Shown: positions 9,183 through 17,349, counted from the first letter of the stretch. The stretch: DNA of 64,000 nt from Arachnia propionica (GCF_003859805.1 NZ_RQZG01000005.1:1-64000); one strand, 5' to 3'. Numbers and translations: made by a program. The notes: a model not told the origin generated them from the letters alone.

Positions 9183-10510
9183 GGAGCCAAGTGAAGCACC
9201 ACCGGCCAGTTGGTGTCCTTGCGGGGCTTGCTCAGATCCCTGGGGTTGGTGTTCACCCACAGGCCGCCGACCTGGTGCTGGGCGTTCGACTCGGTGAAGG
9301 CGGCCGGCCAGGTGAAACCGTTGCCGGAGCCGTTGCGGTGGCCACAGAAGTACCACTGGCTGGCCCCCTCGGCGTGGAACTCCACCCCGTAGCTGGTCCC
9401 TGCCCTGAAGGTGAGCTCCCCCGGCAGGGCCGCGTCGTACCACACGAAGTTGGACAGGCGGGACTTGCCCAACGTGAAGTACTTGTAGTTGGGCTGGGTC
9501 TGGGTGATCCGGCCGGCGGCCAGTTCCTTCCCGCCCTCGGTGATGCGCCAGCGCAGCGATCCGCCGACGGTGGCGACGGTGGCGAAGGACAGGCCGGTGA
9601 CCTTCTTGTCAACACCCGGGGTGAACAGCTCCCGAACGTGGCGACCGGTGCTGACCTTGTAGACCCGGAAGTCCGGCGTGTTGTCGGTCCTGCCGACCAC
9701 GCTCTGGGACTCGACGTCGGAGACGCCCTGGGTGGCGCCGTCGACGGTGGTGAGCTGCATGATGGGGGAGAACAGCTTGCCGCCGGAACCGGTCTCGGTG
9801 AGGTTCGTCCAGGTGTAGGCACCACGGGTTCCCTTGCGACGGGTCCCCATCAGGGCGGACCAGTCGGTGGTGTTGAGCCAACGGGCGGGGCGACCTGCCT
9901 CGGCGGGGGTGCTCTGGGTGTCGACACTGATGAAGTTGGCTGCGGGATCCGGGTCGAGGTTGTCGAAGACCATGTGGTAGAGTTCGCCCTTGACCAGTGC
10001 GGTGGAGCTCGTCGTGAAGCTCATCTCGTCCAGTATGGACTTCTTCTCACCCGGTGTGAGGTTGGGCGTGTGGACGAACTCCGCCACAGCGGTGGCCGTC
10101 AGATTCGGCAGGTGGTCGTTGGAGCCGTCGTCGGGCAGCACCCGGACCCGGATCCGGCCACCGTTGCCATTGGCGTAGTCAGTGCCCGTGGGCCAGTAGA
10201 GGCGGACCTTGTCCAGTTTGCCCTCGATGAGGGAACGGAACCGATAGACGGCGATGTACTCATGGTTCACCGGCTTCCCGTTCTTGCTCGGGATGCCGAT
10301 GACCATGTTCGCCAAGGAGGTGATGGTGAAGGTGCCCGGGCCGTAGAGCCGGGCGAACTCGGCAGAGTCGAGACGGTGGCCAGTCGCCGGGACCAGGCGG
10401 GCATCGGGGGTGGGCTCGTCGGCGTGGGCGAGGTGAGCGGTGCCCCCCAGGGCCGCGGCTGTCAGGCCCAACAGGCCGAAGGAACGTCGTGACAGGTGTG
10501 TGTGGCTCAT
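9179..10510 (-). CDS. Tat-exported protein of unknown function
   Basis: A 443-residue protein with a clear twin-arginine signal: SRRSFGLLGLTAAALGG and a likely cut after AHA near residue 30. The mature part is beta-rich with many aromatic, Gly, Asn and Thr residues (for example WPTGTDYANGNGGRIRV and WYFCGHRNGSGNGFTWP), as in secreted carbohydrate-binding or adhesive sandwich domains, but no catalytic motif is visible. There is no LPXTG motif or C-terminal anchor, so it should be released or held non-covalently. ATG at 10510 is preceded by AGGAG. It leads a two-gene unit with the small hypothetical gene. Tat export suggests folding or cofactor insertion before secretion. The family was not recognised. 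Confidence 0.7.
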   Translation of the reverse strand: MSHTHLSRRSFGLLGLTAAALGGTAHLAHADEPTPDARLVPATGHRLDSAEFARLYGPGTFTITSLANMVIGIPSKNGKPVNHEYIAVYRFRSLIEGKLDKVRLYWPTGTDYANGNGGRIRVRVLPDDGSNDHLPNLTATAVAEFVHTPNLTPGEKKSILDEMSFTTSSTALVKGELYHMVFDNLDPDPAANFISVDTQSTPAEAGRPARWLNTTDWSALMGTRRKGTRGAYTWTNLTETGSGGKLFSPIMQLTTVDGATQGVSDVESQSVVGRTDNTPDFRVYKVSTGRHVRELFTPGVDKKVTGLSFATVATVGGSLRWRITEGGKELAAGRITQTQPNYKYFTLGKSRLSNFVWYDAALPGELTFRAGTSYGVEFHAEGASQWYFCGHRNGSGNGFTWPAAFTESNAQHQVGGLWVNTNPRDLSKPRKDTNWPVVLHLAP

Positions 10511-10623
10511 CTGAACTCCTGTTAAGTAAGGTTTCCACGGCCAGCCTAGGCACTGTGTGAGAGCGGTTCCATGGCTTTCGAGTCGGCTTTTGGGGCAGGA
10601 GTGGATGTGAATCCCGAGAGCCC

Positions 10624-10635
10624 TATTGTGGGAAC
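10624..10635 (+). promoter_or_regulatory. Candidate leaderless promoter of dinB
   Basis: TATTGT at 10624-10629 is followed by six bases and the dinB ATG at 10636. No ribosome binding site is seen. No SOS-box palindrome of the mycobacterial TCGAAC(N4)GTTCGA type is visible in the 125-base intergenic region, so LexA control is not supported. Confidence 0.45.
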
Positions 10636-11967
10636 ATGCGTTCGACGGCCAGCATCCTGCACCTTGACCTGGATGCCTTCTTCGCCGCCGTCGAGCAGCG
10701 GGACAAGCCGAGCCTGCGGGGCAGGCCCGTGGTCGTGGGTGGAGCAGGGCCGCGGGGCGTCGTCGCAACGGCCAGTTACGAGGCGAGGGCGTTCGGGGTG
10801 CGGTCCGCGATGGCGGGCACCGAGGCCAGGCGTCGGTGCCCGCACGCGGCCTTCCTCGGCGGCAGGTTCCAGGCATACCGGCAGTCCTCGCAGATCGTGA
10901 TGGATCTGTTGCGTGAGGTCTCCCCCGTGGTGGAGCCGTTGAGCCTCGACGAGGCCTATGTGGATCTCGCCGAGAGTTCCTGGGACCTGGGACGGCTTCC
11001 CGACCACGTCGAGTGGTTGCGGGCGGAACTGAGTCGTCGCACCGGTGGGTTGACCGCCTCGGTCGGGGTGGGATCGAGCAGGCTGGTGGCCAAACTGGGC
11101 TCCGAGGCCGGAAAACCGAACGGCCACCGGGTCATCCGGCCCGGTGAGGAACTGGACTTCATCTCGCCGCTGTCGGTGAGGGCGATCCCGGGGGTCGGGC
11201 CGGTGACGGAGGGCAAGTTGGTGACGCTTGGCATCACCACCGTCGAGGAGCTGCGAGCGATGGACCCCCGGGTGCTGGTTCGGGAGCTGGGGAGGGCGCT
11301 CGGGGAGTCCCTGCACGAGTTGGCCCACGCCCGCGACGACCGCCCGGTCGCTCCTGAGCGTGAGGCGAAGTCGATCTCCACGGAGGACACCTTCCCGACC
11401 GACCTCACCGATCGCGCCCAGCTCGCGGGCATTCTCAGGCGTGATGCCGCAGCGGTCGCCGGGCGTCTGGTCAGGGCGGGGTTCTTCGCCCGAACGGTGT
11501 CGATCAAGGTGCGGATGGCGGATTTCACCACCATCTCGAAGGCGCGATCCCTGGGTGGTGCGACGGACCGCGCCGAGGTGATCGGTGCCGTCGGGGAGGA
11601 GCTCCTGGCGGAGGTGGACGTGCTCCACGGGGTGCGGCTGCTGGGAATCGGGGTCAGCAACTTCACCCGCGCAGCGCAGGAACGACTGTTCGACCAGGAG
11701 ACCGAGGTCGCCGCCACCACGACCGAGGTCGAGGTGGACACCTCCGGGGTTCGGGGGCGGGGTTACTTCCCCGGTGCGGATGTGATCCATGAGGAGCTGG
11801 GGCGGGGCTGGGTCTGGGGAACCGGCCTCGGGCGGGTCACCGTCCGTTTCGAGACCAGACTGACCGGCCCCGGGCCGGTGAGGACCTTCCACCTCGACGA
11901 CCCCGCACTCCAGATCGCCCAGGACCTGCCGGAACTGCCCTGTTGCCCGAGACGTTCCGAGTTGTAG
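10636..11967 (+). CDS. dinB: DNA polymerase IV (Y-family translesion polymerase)
   Basis: A 443-residue Y-family polymerase that bypasses lesions and extends misaligned primers. The palm acids are present: LDLDAFFAAVEQ near residue 10 and SLDEAYVDL near 105. The steric-gate and finger region (VVATASYEARAFGVRSAM) is intact. The thumb holds the helix-hairpin-helix IPGVGPVTEGKL, and QERLF near residue 350 fits a beta-clamp binding motif (QxxLF). The last 90 residues extend beyond the shorter DinB forms and show no motif I recognise. It is monocistronic: tRNA-Leu follows 19 bases after the stop. Confidence 0.93.
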   Translation: MRSTASILHLDLDAFFAAVEQRDKPSLRGRPVVVGGAGPRGVVATASYEARAFGVRSAMAGTEARRRCPHAAFLGGRFQAYRQSSQIVMDLLREVSPVVEPLSLDEAYVDLAESSWDLGRLPDHVEWLRAELSRRTGGLTASVGVGSSRLVAKLGSEAGKPNGHRVIRPGEELDFISPLSVRAIPGVGPVTEGKLVTLGITTVEELRAMDPRVLVRELGRALGESLHELAHARDDRPVAPEREAKSISTEDTFPTDLTDRAQLAGILRRDAAAVAGRLVRAGFFARTVSIKVRMADFTTISKARSLGGATDRAEVIGAVGEELLAEVDVLHGVRLLGIGVSNFTRAAQERLFDQETEVAATTTEVEVDTSGVRGRGYFPGADVIHEELGRGWVWGTGLGRVTVRFETRLTGPGPVRTFHLDDPALQIAQDLPELPCCPRRSEL

Positions 11968-11986
11968 GGTTGGGCAGGGTGGGCCG

Positions 11987-12068
11987 GCCGAAGTGGTGAA
12001 ACTGGCAGACACGCAGGATTTAGGTTCCTGTGCCGCAGGGCGTGAGGGTTCGAGTCCCTTCTTCGGCA
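11987..12068 (+). tRNA. tRNA-Leu (anticodon TAG)
   Basis: An 82-base class II tRNA with a long variable arm. Acceptor GCCGAAG pairs with CTTCGGC at the 3' end, with discriminator A at 12068. The anticodon stem CAGGA/TCCTG encloses the loop TTTAGGT, giving anticodon TAG, and the T-arm GGGTTCGAGTCCC is canonical. CCA is not encoded. Confidence 0.95.
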
Positions 12069-12083
12069 CGAGGTTGGGCTTCC

Positions 12084-12998
12084 TCAGGCCCGGATGGCCC
12101 GGGAGATGTTGTCCGCCCGGCCCCTGAGGGTTCCTCGGGCCAGGGTCGGGCCGACCAGGTGGACTATCGGTTTCATCAGCCAGTACCGCAGCCCCTGGCC
12201 CTTCCGCTGCGCCGTCACGAAGGCCAGGGTCATGGTGGTGCCCGACTGGTGGGGCTCCAGGGTGATGCGCAGGCTCTGCACGATCCGGGGTGAGCGCTCG
12301 GGGAGGAAGAGGTCCCACCTGAGGGACGCCGACGGCTCCTCGATGGTCAGCCTGTGCTCGCTCCAACGTGGCGAGGAGTCGCGGGTTCGGGCCCGCACCG
12401 TGCCGGTCTGGCCCGCCTCGGCATCGGTGAAGAACAGGTCGTTCCACTCGAGCCAGCGGTTGGGGTCGGACAGCAGGTCCCACACCGTCTCGGGCGGTGC
12501 TGCGAGGAAGCGGCGATAGGTGAACCGATCGTCAGGAGCGGTGGGCTCGGTGGCGGTGAACTCGAGGGTCTCGGGTGCGACGTCGAGGTCCTGCAGCATC
12601 TCCGCGACCCGTCCTGAGGGCTCCTGGAGGAGATGTCGGAACAGGTGGACATCCGGTTGTGGCTGACTCGCGGCCTTCTCGAGTACCGTGCGGAGCCCTT
12701 TCCGGTACAGAAATTCTCCCCGGGATGGCTCGACGGGGGGTGCGGGAGGGGCCTCCTCGGGCAGTGAGATGCCAAGTCTGGCGATCCGTTCCCGGTGGAT
12801 GCGCATCGCTGCCGCACGGGCGCTGACCAGGGTGACTCCTTGCTCCGCCAAGGCGTCGCTGACCGGGCCGCCGATGCTCACCAGGGCCAGCAGGAGATGC
12901 TCGGAGTCGATCTCCGGGTGGCGGGAACGGCGTTGTTCGTCCTCGGCCAGGACGCTCATCTCCCGGAACCACTTCATTGCCCGCAGGTACTTGTTCAT
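12084..12998 (-). CDS. Clp N-terminal-repeat / SRPBCC fusion protein
   Basis: A 304-residue fusion. Residues 1-145 look like two Clp-N repeats (IDSEHLLLALVSIGG with downstream helices, then PDVHLFRHLLQEPSGRVAEML), the module by which ClpA/ClpC recognise substrates, but there is no AAA+ domain. Residues about 155-300 form a START/SRPBCC-type domain (FLAAPPETVWDLLSDPNRWLEWN, ending in TMTLAFVTAQRKG), a hydrophobic-ligand pocket of the polyketide-cyclase type. ATG at 12998 overlaps the upstream HTH gene (ATGA). HTH plus Clp-N pairs are common in actinobacteria; the SRPBCC extension suggests the Clp-N part may sense or hand over a small ligand. Function is unproven. Confidence 0.7.
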   Translation of the reverse strand: MNKYLRAMKWFREMSVLAEDEQRRSRHPEIDSEHLLLALVSIGGPVSDALAEQGVTLVSARAAAMRIHRERIARLGISLPEEAPPAPPVEPSRGEFLYRKGLRTVLEKAASQPQPDVHLFRHLLQEPSGRVAEMLQDLDVAPETLEFTATEPTAPDDRFTYRRFLAAPPETVWDLLSDPNRWLEWNDLFFTDAEAGQTGTVRARTRDSSPRWSEHRLTIEEPSASLRWDLFLPERSPRIVQSLRITLEPHQSGTTMTLAFVTAQRKGQGLRYWLMKPIVHLVGPTLARGTLRGRADNISRAIRA

Positions 12999-13243
12999 GT
13001 GCGTCGCCTCCTCGGGACGGCGATCGATGGATCGATCCGTTTGTTGTACTTCTTGTGGACCGCTTGACGGCTGACGCCCAGCAGGTCGCCGATCCGGGCC
13101 CAGCTGTATCCGGCGCGCAGTGCTGCCTCCACCTGCTGGAACTCCAGGGACTCGACGAGCAGCCGCAGCGAGGCCACCGCTCGCAGCCCTGCCTCAGGAT
13201 GTGCGGTGTCACCCGCGGTGTTCGTCAGGTCGCTCGACTCCAT
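12995..13243 (-). CDS. small HTH DNA-binding protein
   Basis: An 82-residue protein, mostly one helix-turn-helix: SWARIGDLLGVSRQAVHKKYNKRI near residues 47-74, with a basic tail PRRRRT. An acidic lead helix (LRLLVESLEFQQVEAALRAG) probably dimerises. ATG at 13243 was chosen over the upstream in-frame start because a -10 element lies 7 bases before it and three palindromes lie behind it; 13279 would fall inside those operators. The gene is fused by ATGA overlap to the Clp-N/SRPBCC gene. The probable role is an autorepressor whose activity is set by its partner; this is inference from context. Confidence 0.75.
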   Translation of the reverse strand: MESSDLTNTAGDTAHPEAGLRAVASLRLLVESLEFQQVEAALRAGYSWARIGDLLGVSRQAVHKKYNKRIDPSIAVPRRRRT

Positions 13244-13287
13244 GAATGTCAACGTACGTTGCCAACCTGGGTTTGTCAACCTAGGTT
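13244..13287 (-). promoter_or_regulatory. Promoter with three tandem palindromic operators
   Basis: Three 10-base sites lie at 13251-13260 (AACGTACGTT), 13264-13273 (AACCTGGGTT) and 13278-13287 (AACCTAGGTT). The outer two are perfect palindromes and the middle one has a single central mismatch. They are 13 and 14 bases apart. On the minus strand TTGACA, 17 bases, then TACGTT make a good promoter, and TACGTT stands 7 bases before the ATG at 13243, so the transcript would be leaderless and all three sites overlap the polymerase footprint. The HTH protein encoded immediately downstream is the obvious candidate binder. Confidence 0.65.
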
Positions 13288-13473
13288 GTCAAGGTCTCGT
13301 GGTTTTCTGCCATTCCTCGCCGTCAAGCTGGTCCAGGACAGGAAAGAATGGCAGGAAGTGCCGTGAACGTCAGCGGGGTGCTCCTCCTCCCGGGAGGTCG
13401 TCGGAGGGGAAGGCCGTGCTGGCCGATCGGCCAGGACATGCATACACTTGCCCCGTATGAATGGAGAACCAAC

Positions 13474-13935
13474 GTGAATAGACTTGTGGCTCCTGCAGCC
13501 GCTCTGCTGACCGCACTGTCACTGGCTGCGTGCTCGGGCAGTACTGAGTCCCCCAGTACGATGACCCCCTCCACTGCGCCCTCATCGATGGAGGAGGGTA
13601 CAGCGGGCGAGTCGACCGGTGCGCAGCGCACCGAGGTCACGACAACACCTGCTCCCGACATGGAGGGAGATCCGGCGCCGGTGTTCATCGGCATGCTCGA
13701 GGTGGCCGGGGTGGAGCGAGGAACCGCCACTGACGACCAGCTCACCGTCGCCGGACACCAGGTGTGCGCCGCCTTCGACGAAGGCCAGTCGCTGGGTCAG
13801 GTGGTGGAGGCGCGCACCGAGACGGAGCTGGCCGGCATGGATGAGAAGTCCTACAAGGGATTGGCCCTGGCCGCCAGTGAAGTGCTGTGCAGCAAGCACC
13901 AGGAACGCATCGCCAAGGAGTTCCAGGAGAGCTGA
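13474..13935 (+). CDS. DUF732-like lipoprotein
   Basis: A 153-residue lipoprotein. The signal peptide ends in the lipobox LAAC (Cys near residue 20), followed by a Ser/Thr/Pro-rich spacer of about 40 residues. The C-terminal domain has two well-placed cysteines (VCAAFDEG and VLCSKH) that probably form the single disulfide typical of actinobacterial DUF732 proteins, which are small helical secreted domains of unknown role. The GTG start at 13474 has GGAG eleven bases upstream and begins exactly at the basic n-region VNRL; the longer open frame lacks a signal. It converges on the beta-helix gene with only six bases between stops. Confidence 0.75.
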   Translation: MNRLVAPAAALLTALSLAACSGSTESPSTMTPSTAPSSMEEGTAGESTGAQRTEVTTTPAPDMEGDPAPVFIGMLEVAGVERGTATDDQLTVAGHQVCAAFDEGQSLGQVVEARTETELAGMDEKSYKGLALAASEVLCSKHQERIAKEFQES

Positions 13936-13941
13936 CCCGGG

Positions 13942-16053
13942 TCAGGACGGCCCGAAGCTCGCGTCCTTGAACCGGACCTTCGCCTCGCCGACGCCGTCGA
14001 TGGTGCCCTCATGCACCACCACCTTCTCGGAGTACGCCCCGCTCGCGGTGTTCCCGGACACGGTGAGGTCCGTGACGTCACCGATGATCCGCTTGTCCCC
14101 ACGGCGCCCTCGTGAGACGTCCGCCCCGACGTAGACCAGTGGTGCCTGGGCGTTGGTGGTCGCGAAGTCGTTCCCGATGATCGAGACATTCCGCAACGGT
14201 CCGAACCCGCCGTTGTAGGTCACCTTCTCCCCGTCGACCGGTGAGGGGATGTAGCCGCTGCTCATGTAGCTGTACGGGTTGCTTCCCCGGCTGAGGATCG
14301 AGGTGGCGTCCCACACCGACTCGACGCCGATGGCGGCTTTCCGGGCGCGGCCCTTCAGATGGTTGCCGGAGAACACCGTCCCGTGGGAATCCGTACCCGC
14401 GTACATCATCCACTGTGGGTTTCCGTCACCGGTGACGGTGATGGAGTTGTCGATGAACTGGTTGCCGTCGCTGCCCTGGTAGGCCTGCAGCAACGCCTGC
14501 CGTGAGGCCCGACCGGAGGTGACCGTGTTGTTGCGGAGCACGTTGCCGTCGGAGTTGTAGCCGATGGTCACCCCGGAGGACCCGCCCTCGAGCAGATGGT
14601 TGTCCTGCACCGTGTTGCCTGAGCTGTTGTTCTGCATCGAGATGTTGCGCATGTTCATCGTGATGGTGTTCCCGGAGATGGTGCTCTCGGAGACCCCGGA
14701 GAACGCGATGCCGTAGTAGCCGCCGGTGATCCGGTTGTTCCTGATCCGGATGTTGCGGGCATGGAGCCGCTGGGGGTTGATGCCGCCGGTGTCGGTGTAG
14801 CGGTCCCAGTACGGCGACTTGCGGTCGTAGGTGTTCTCCTGTTCCTGGACCGCCTCGATGACGATGGAGTTGGCCACGCCCTTGGTCTCGGGCTCGCCCG
14901 TCACGTTGTCGATGCGACTGTCCTCGATCAGGACGTTGTCGATGTCGGAGACGCTTGCGCTCAGCTGAATCCCGCGATGGTTCGCGTTCGCGATGTGGAT
15001 GCGCCGGATGTTGAGGTCCTTGACCGAGTTGCCCTGTATGCCGATCCCGTGACTGGTCTCAGCCATGTCCATCGTGAAGTCGTGCAGCGACATGCCGGTG
15101 GACTCGGTCTCCAGCTGGACAGCGATGGCGGGTCTCGCGGAGGACCCCTTGCCGGTCGGGGTCAGGGTGGCTCCTCGACCCTCGATGCCGGTCAGGTCCC
15201 TCGGCAGCTTGACCGTGCCCGAGTAGCGGTAGGTCTGCGACGGTGCCAACGCGAGTGTGGTGCCCTTCCTCGCCGCGAGTTCTGCAGCCGTGTTCAGGGT
15301 CTCGCCGGCGTCGGCGGGGATGTCCCAGGCGATCAGTTCCACACAATCCTGGAACCGGGCCCCGTAGGAGGAACCGGAGAAGGTCTCGGTCACCTCCGAG
15401 GCGGCACCCTTGTCGAACACGACGTGGGAGGTGCCGTCGCTGACCACGACGTGGTCACTCGCCCGGGACAGGGTCCGGGCCTCGGCGACGGAGGAGACCA
15501 CCGGCACCTGGCCTGCCGCATGGGCCTCGGTGAGTCCTGACCTGTCGAGGAAGGCCTCCAGCGACTGGCTCGTCGGCTGTCCGGCAGGAGGTGGCACTGG
15601 TGCTGGAGTGGAAAACCCGGGAGCCGTCGGTGTCGGTGCGGGGGCCGTGGGCTCGGGTGCGGGAGCCGCAACGGTGCCCGGATCCGACGGCGCCCCCTCG
15701 GCCGACGTGCTGGGCAGTGGTGCCGGCTGCTGGATGGCCTCACTGCTGATCGCGGTGGGGTCCACCACGGTCTGGGGGGCGGGTCCTGTGGGTGAGCTCG
15801 TGTCGTCCACACCGGACTGCTGGGCGGTGGGGGACTCCTCAGGGGCGACCTCCTGGGGTGGCTCCGGCAACACCGCGTCCTCCAGCAGAGGCTCTTCCGG
15901 CACTGGCTGGTCGGTTCCGGTGACGACAGGGGGCTGTGGCGGAGCGGGAACGGCGGAGGTGGTGTCGGTGTGTGATGACTGGCAGGCCGCCAAGCCCAGT
16001 GACATGGCGCCGATGACCGCGAGAACACTGGGAAAGCTGCCGTGTCGATGCAT
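13942..16053 (-). CDS. right-handed beta-helix lipoprotein with proline-rich stalk
   Basis: A 703-residue surface lipoprotein. Residues 1-20 are a signal peptide with lipobox LAAC. About 150 residues follow that are very rich in Pro, Ala, Thr, Glu and Ser, a likely wall-spanning stalk. From about residue 230 the chain becomes a pectate-lyase-like beta-helix, with repeated coils rich in NNxI, GNT and ISGN steps (RNNRITGGYYGIAFSG, ISGNTITMNMRNIS, NTVQDNHLLEGGSSG). Such folds are found in polysaccharide lyases, epimerases and phage-like depolymerases. I see no certain catalytic set. ATG at 16053 has AGGAG at five bases. It is monocistronic. Likely role: binding or cleaving an acidic polysaccharide at the cell surface (inference). 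Confidence 0.75.
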   Translation of the reverse strand: MHRHGSFPSVLAVIGAMSLGLAACQSSHTDTTSAVPAPPQPPVVTGTDQPVPEEPLLEDAVLPEPPQEVAPEESPTAQQSGVDDTSSPTGPAPQTVVDPTAISSEAIQQPAPLPSTSAEGAPSDPGTVAAPAPEPTAPAPTPTAPGFSTPAPVPPPAGQPTSQSLEAFLDRSGLTEAHAAGQVPVVSSVAEARTLSRASDHVVVSDGTSHVVFDKGAASEVTETFSGSSYGARFQDCVELIAWDIPADAGETLNTAAELAARKGTTLALAPSQTYRYSGTVKLPRDLTGIEGRGATLTPTGKGSSARPAIAVQLETESTGMSLHDFTMDMAETSHGIGIQGNSVKDLNIRRIHIANANHRGIQLSASVSDIDNVLIEDSRIDNVTGEPETKGVANSIVIEAVQEQENTYDRKSPYWDRYTDTGGINPQRLHARNIRIRNNRITGGYYGIAFSGVSESTISGNTITMNMRNISMQNNSSGNTVQDNHLLEGGSSGVTIGYNSDGNVLRNNTVTSGRASRQALLQAYQGSDGNQFIDNSITVTGDGNPQWMMYAGTDSHGTVFSGNHLKGRARKAAIGVESVWDATSILSRGSNPYSYMSSGYIPSPVDGEKVTYNGGFGPLRNVSIIGNDFATTNAQAPLVYVGADVSRGRRGDKRIIGDVTDLTVSGNTASGAYSEKVVVHEGTIDGVGEAKVRFKDASFGPS

Positions 16054-16160
16054 CACAACTCCTGGGTCAACCGAGATCCGTGCCTGAGAAATTTTCGGCC
16101 AAAGGTGAAGTGAAGCGCCACTTGAAAGAGTGCTCTCAGCCATAAGGCTGACGTGTGGGA

Positions 16161-16823
16161 TCAGTTCTCGTGGTCGATCCACCGCTCCCCGGACCGGGTC
16201 GCGGTGAGCGATCCGGCCGACAGCGCTGCCAGGGCTGCATCGAACTCGGCCAGTGCAGCCTCCGGGATGGCGACACCGATACGGGCGCACTCCGCCCATT
16301 CGACACCCTCCACCATGACGGCGGTGCCGGAGGGCAGCACCATGCCTCGAAGCGCACCCTCGAGGGCACCGATGGTGGCGAAGTCCACCTCGATGCTCAG
16401 CAGGTGCCGTCGCTCCACCGTGCGGACTCCAGCGGCCTGGACGGCCTGGGCCACGGCATCGGAGTAGGCCCGTACCAGACCGCCGGCTCCCAGCTTGACG
16501 CCACCGAAGTAGCGGGTCACCACCGCCACCACATCGGTCAGGCTGTTCGAGTTCAACACCCCGAGCATGGGGATCCCCGCGGTGCCTGCGGGTTCCCCGT
16601 CATCCGATGAACGGGCGGTGCGTGCATCCGGCCCCAGCACGAAGGCCGAACAGTGGTGGTTGGCGTCGAAGTGCGCGGACCGTCGCTCCTCCACCACGGC
16701 CCTGGCCTCGGTCTCCGAGGTGACCCGCCGCAGCCGGGTGAGGAAGCGAGACCGTTTGATCTCCAACTCCACATCGACCCCCGCGCCGACCCCGGCGTCG
16801 ATGGTCAGGAAATGCTCAGACAC
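16161..16823 (-). CDS. YigZ/IMPACT family protein
   Basis: A 220-residue protein of the UPF0029/IMPACT family. The N-terminal domain has IKRSRFLTRL, FDANHHCSAFVLG and the family signature SSDDGEPAGTAGIPMLGVL, followed by VVVTRYFGGVKLGAGGLVRAY. The C-terminal domain is the small ferredoxin-like DUF1949 fold. Members associate with ribosome- or translation-linked regulation; a bacterial activity is not settled. GTG at 16823 overlaps the end of the peroxiredoxin gene by 8 bases, so the two are co-transcribed. The open frame extends further upstream but only antisense over bcp. Confidence 0.85.
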   Translation of the reverse strand: MSEHFLTIDAGVGAGVDVELEIKRSRFLTRLRRVTSETEARAVVEERRSAHFDANHHCSAFVLGPDARTARSSDDGEPAGTAGIPMLGVLNSNSLTDVVAVVTRYFGGVKLGAGGLVRAYSDAVAQAVQAAGVRTVERRHLLSIEVDFATIGALEGALRGMVLPSGTAVMVEGVEWAECARIGVAIPEAALAEFDAALAALSAGSLTATRSGERWIDHEN

Positions 16824-17295
16824 CGAGTTCGCGACGCAGCTTCGCGACGTGTCCCGTCGCCTTGACGTTGTACTGGGCAACCCTGATGGTCCCTCTGCCC
16901 TCGGCGTCCACGTCGATGACGAAGGTGGAACGCAGGACACCCTCGATCTCCTTGCCGTAGAGCATCTTCTTCCCGAAGGCCCCGTAGGCGGTCAGCACCT
17001 CGCGCTCCGGGTCCGCCAGCAGGGGGAAACCGACCTCGGAGGTCGCGGTGAACTTCGCGAGCTTCTCGACACTGTCCGGGGAGATCCCGATGACGGCGTA
17101 GCCGGCGTCCTGGAACGGGGTGAGTGCGGCGGTGAAGTCGACGGCCTGCGTGGTGCATCCAGGCGTCATGGCAGCCGGGTAGAAGTAGACGATCACGGTG
17201 CCCCCGGCGTGGTCGGCCAAGGAGACCTCTGCTCCTGTCGCGTCGGGTAGACGGAAGTCGGGGGCGGGGGAACCGGGCGTCAGGCGTGCAGTCAT
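16816..17295 (-). CDS. bcp: BCP/PrxQ-type peroxiredoxin, one-cysteine form
   Basis: A 159-residue thiol peroxidase reducing hydrogen peroxide and organic peroxides. The thioredoxin fold and peroxidatic motif are clear: FRLPDATG, then YFYPAAMTPGCTTQAVDF with C47 as peroxidatic Cys. E. coli Bcp has a resolving Cys five residues later, but Val is there and C47 is the only cysteine in the protein. It must therefore be recycled by an external thiol (mycothiol or thioredoxin are the candidates in actinobacteria). The promoter appears leaderless and overlaps that of the divergent DUF3618 gene. YigZ follows with overlapping ends. Confidence 0.9.
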   Translation of the reverse strand: MTARLTPGSPAPDFRLPDATGAEVSLADHAGGTVIVYFYPAAMTPGCTTQAVDFTAALTPFQDAGYAVIGISPDSVEKLAKFTATSEVGFPLLADPEREVLTAYGAFGKKMLYGKEIEGVLRSTFVIDVDAEGRGTIRVAQYNVKATGHVAKLRRELGV

Positions 17296-17319
17296 GGGAC
17301 AAGTCTATGGGTCTAGACT
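17296..17319. promoter_or_regulatory. Back-to-back -10 elements of bcp and the DUF3618 gene
   Basis: Minus-strand TAGACT (17307-17302) is followed by six bases and the bcp ATG at 17295, a leaderless arrangement. Plus-strand TAGACT (17314-17319) faces the DUF3618 gene, whose start has a normal leader with GAAAGG. The two hexamers are mirror copies separated by six bases, so polymerase bound at one blocks the other. Confidence 0.5.
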
Positions 17320-17349
17320 CGGAGCTGTCCGCTGTCGAAAGGTGAAGCC

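Noticed and set aside
10511-10635. An SOS box or DtxR-type iron box between the Tat protein gene and dinB
   Set aside because: No TCGAAC/GTTCGA palindrome is present, and GTTAAGTAAGGTTT matches the iron-box consensus at only about half the positions.
16136-16151. TCAGCC/GGCTGA hairpin as the yigZ terminator
   Set aside because: A 6-base stem with no further support; too weak to list as a feature.
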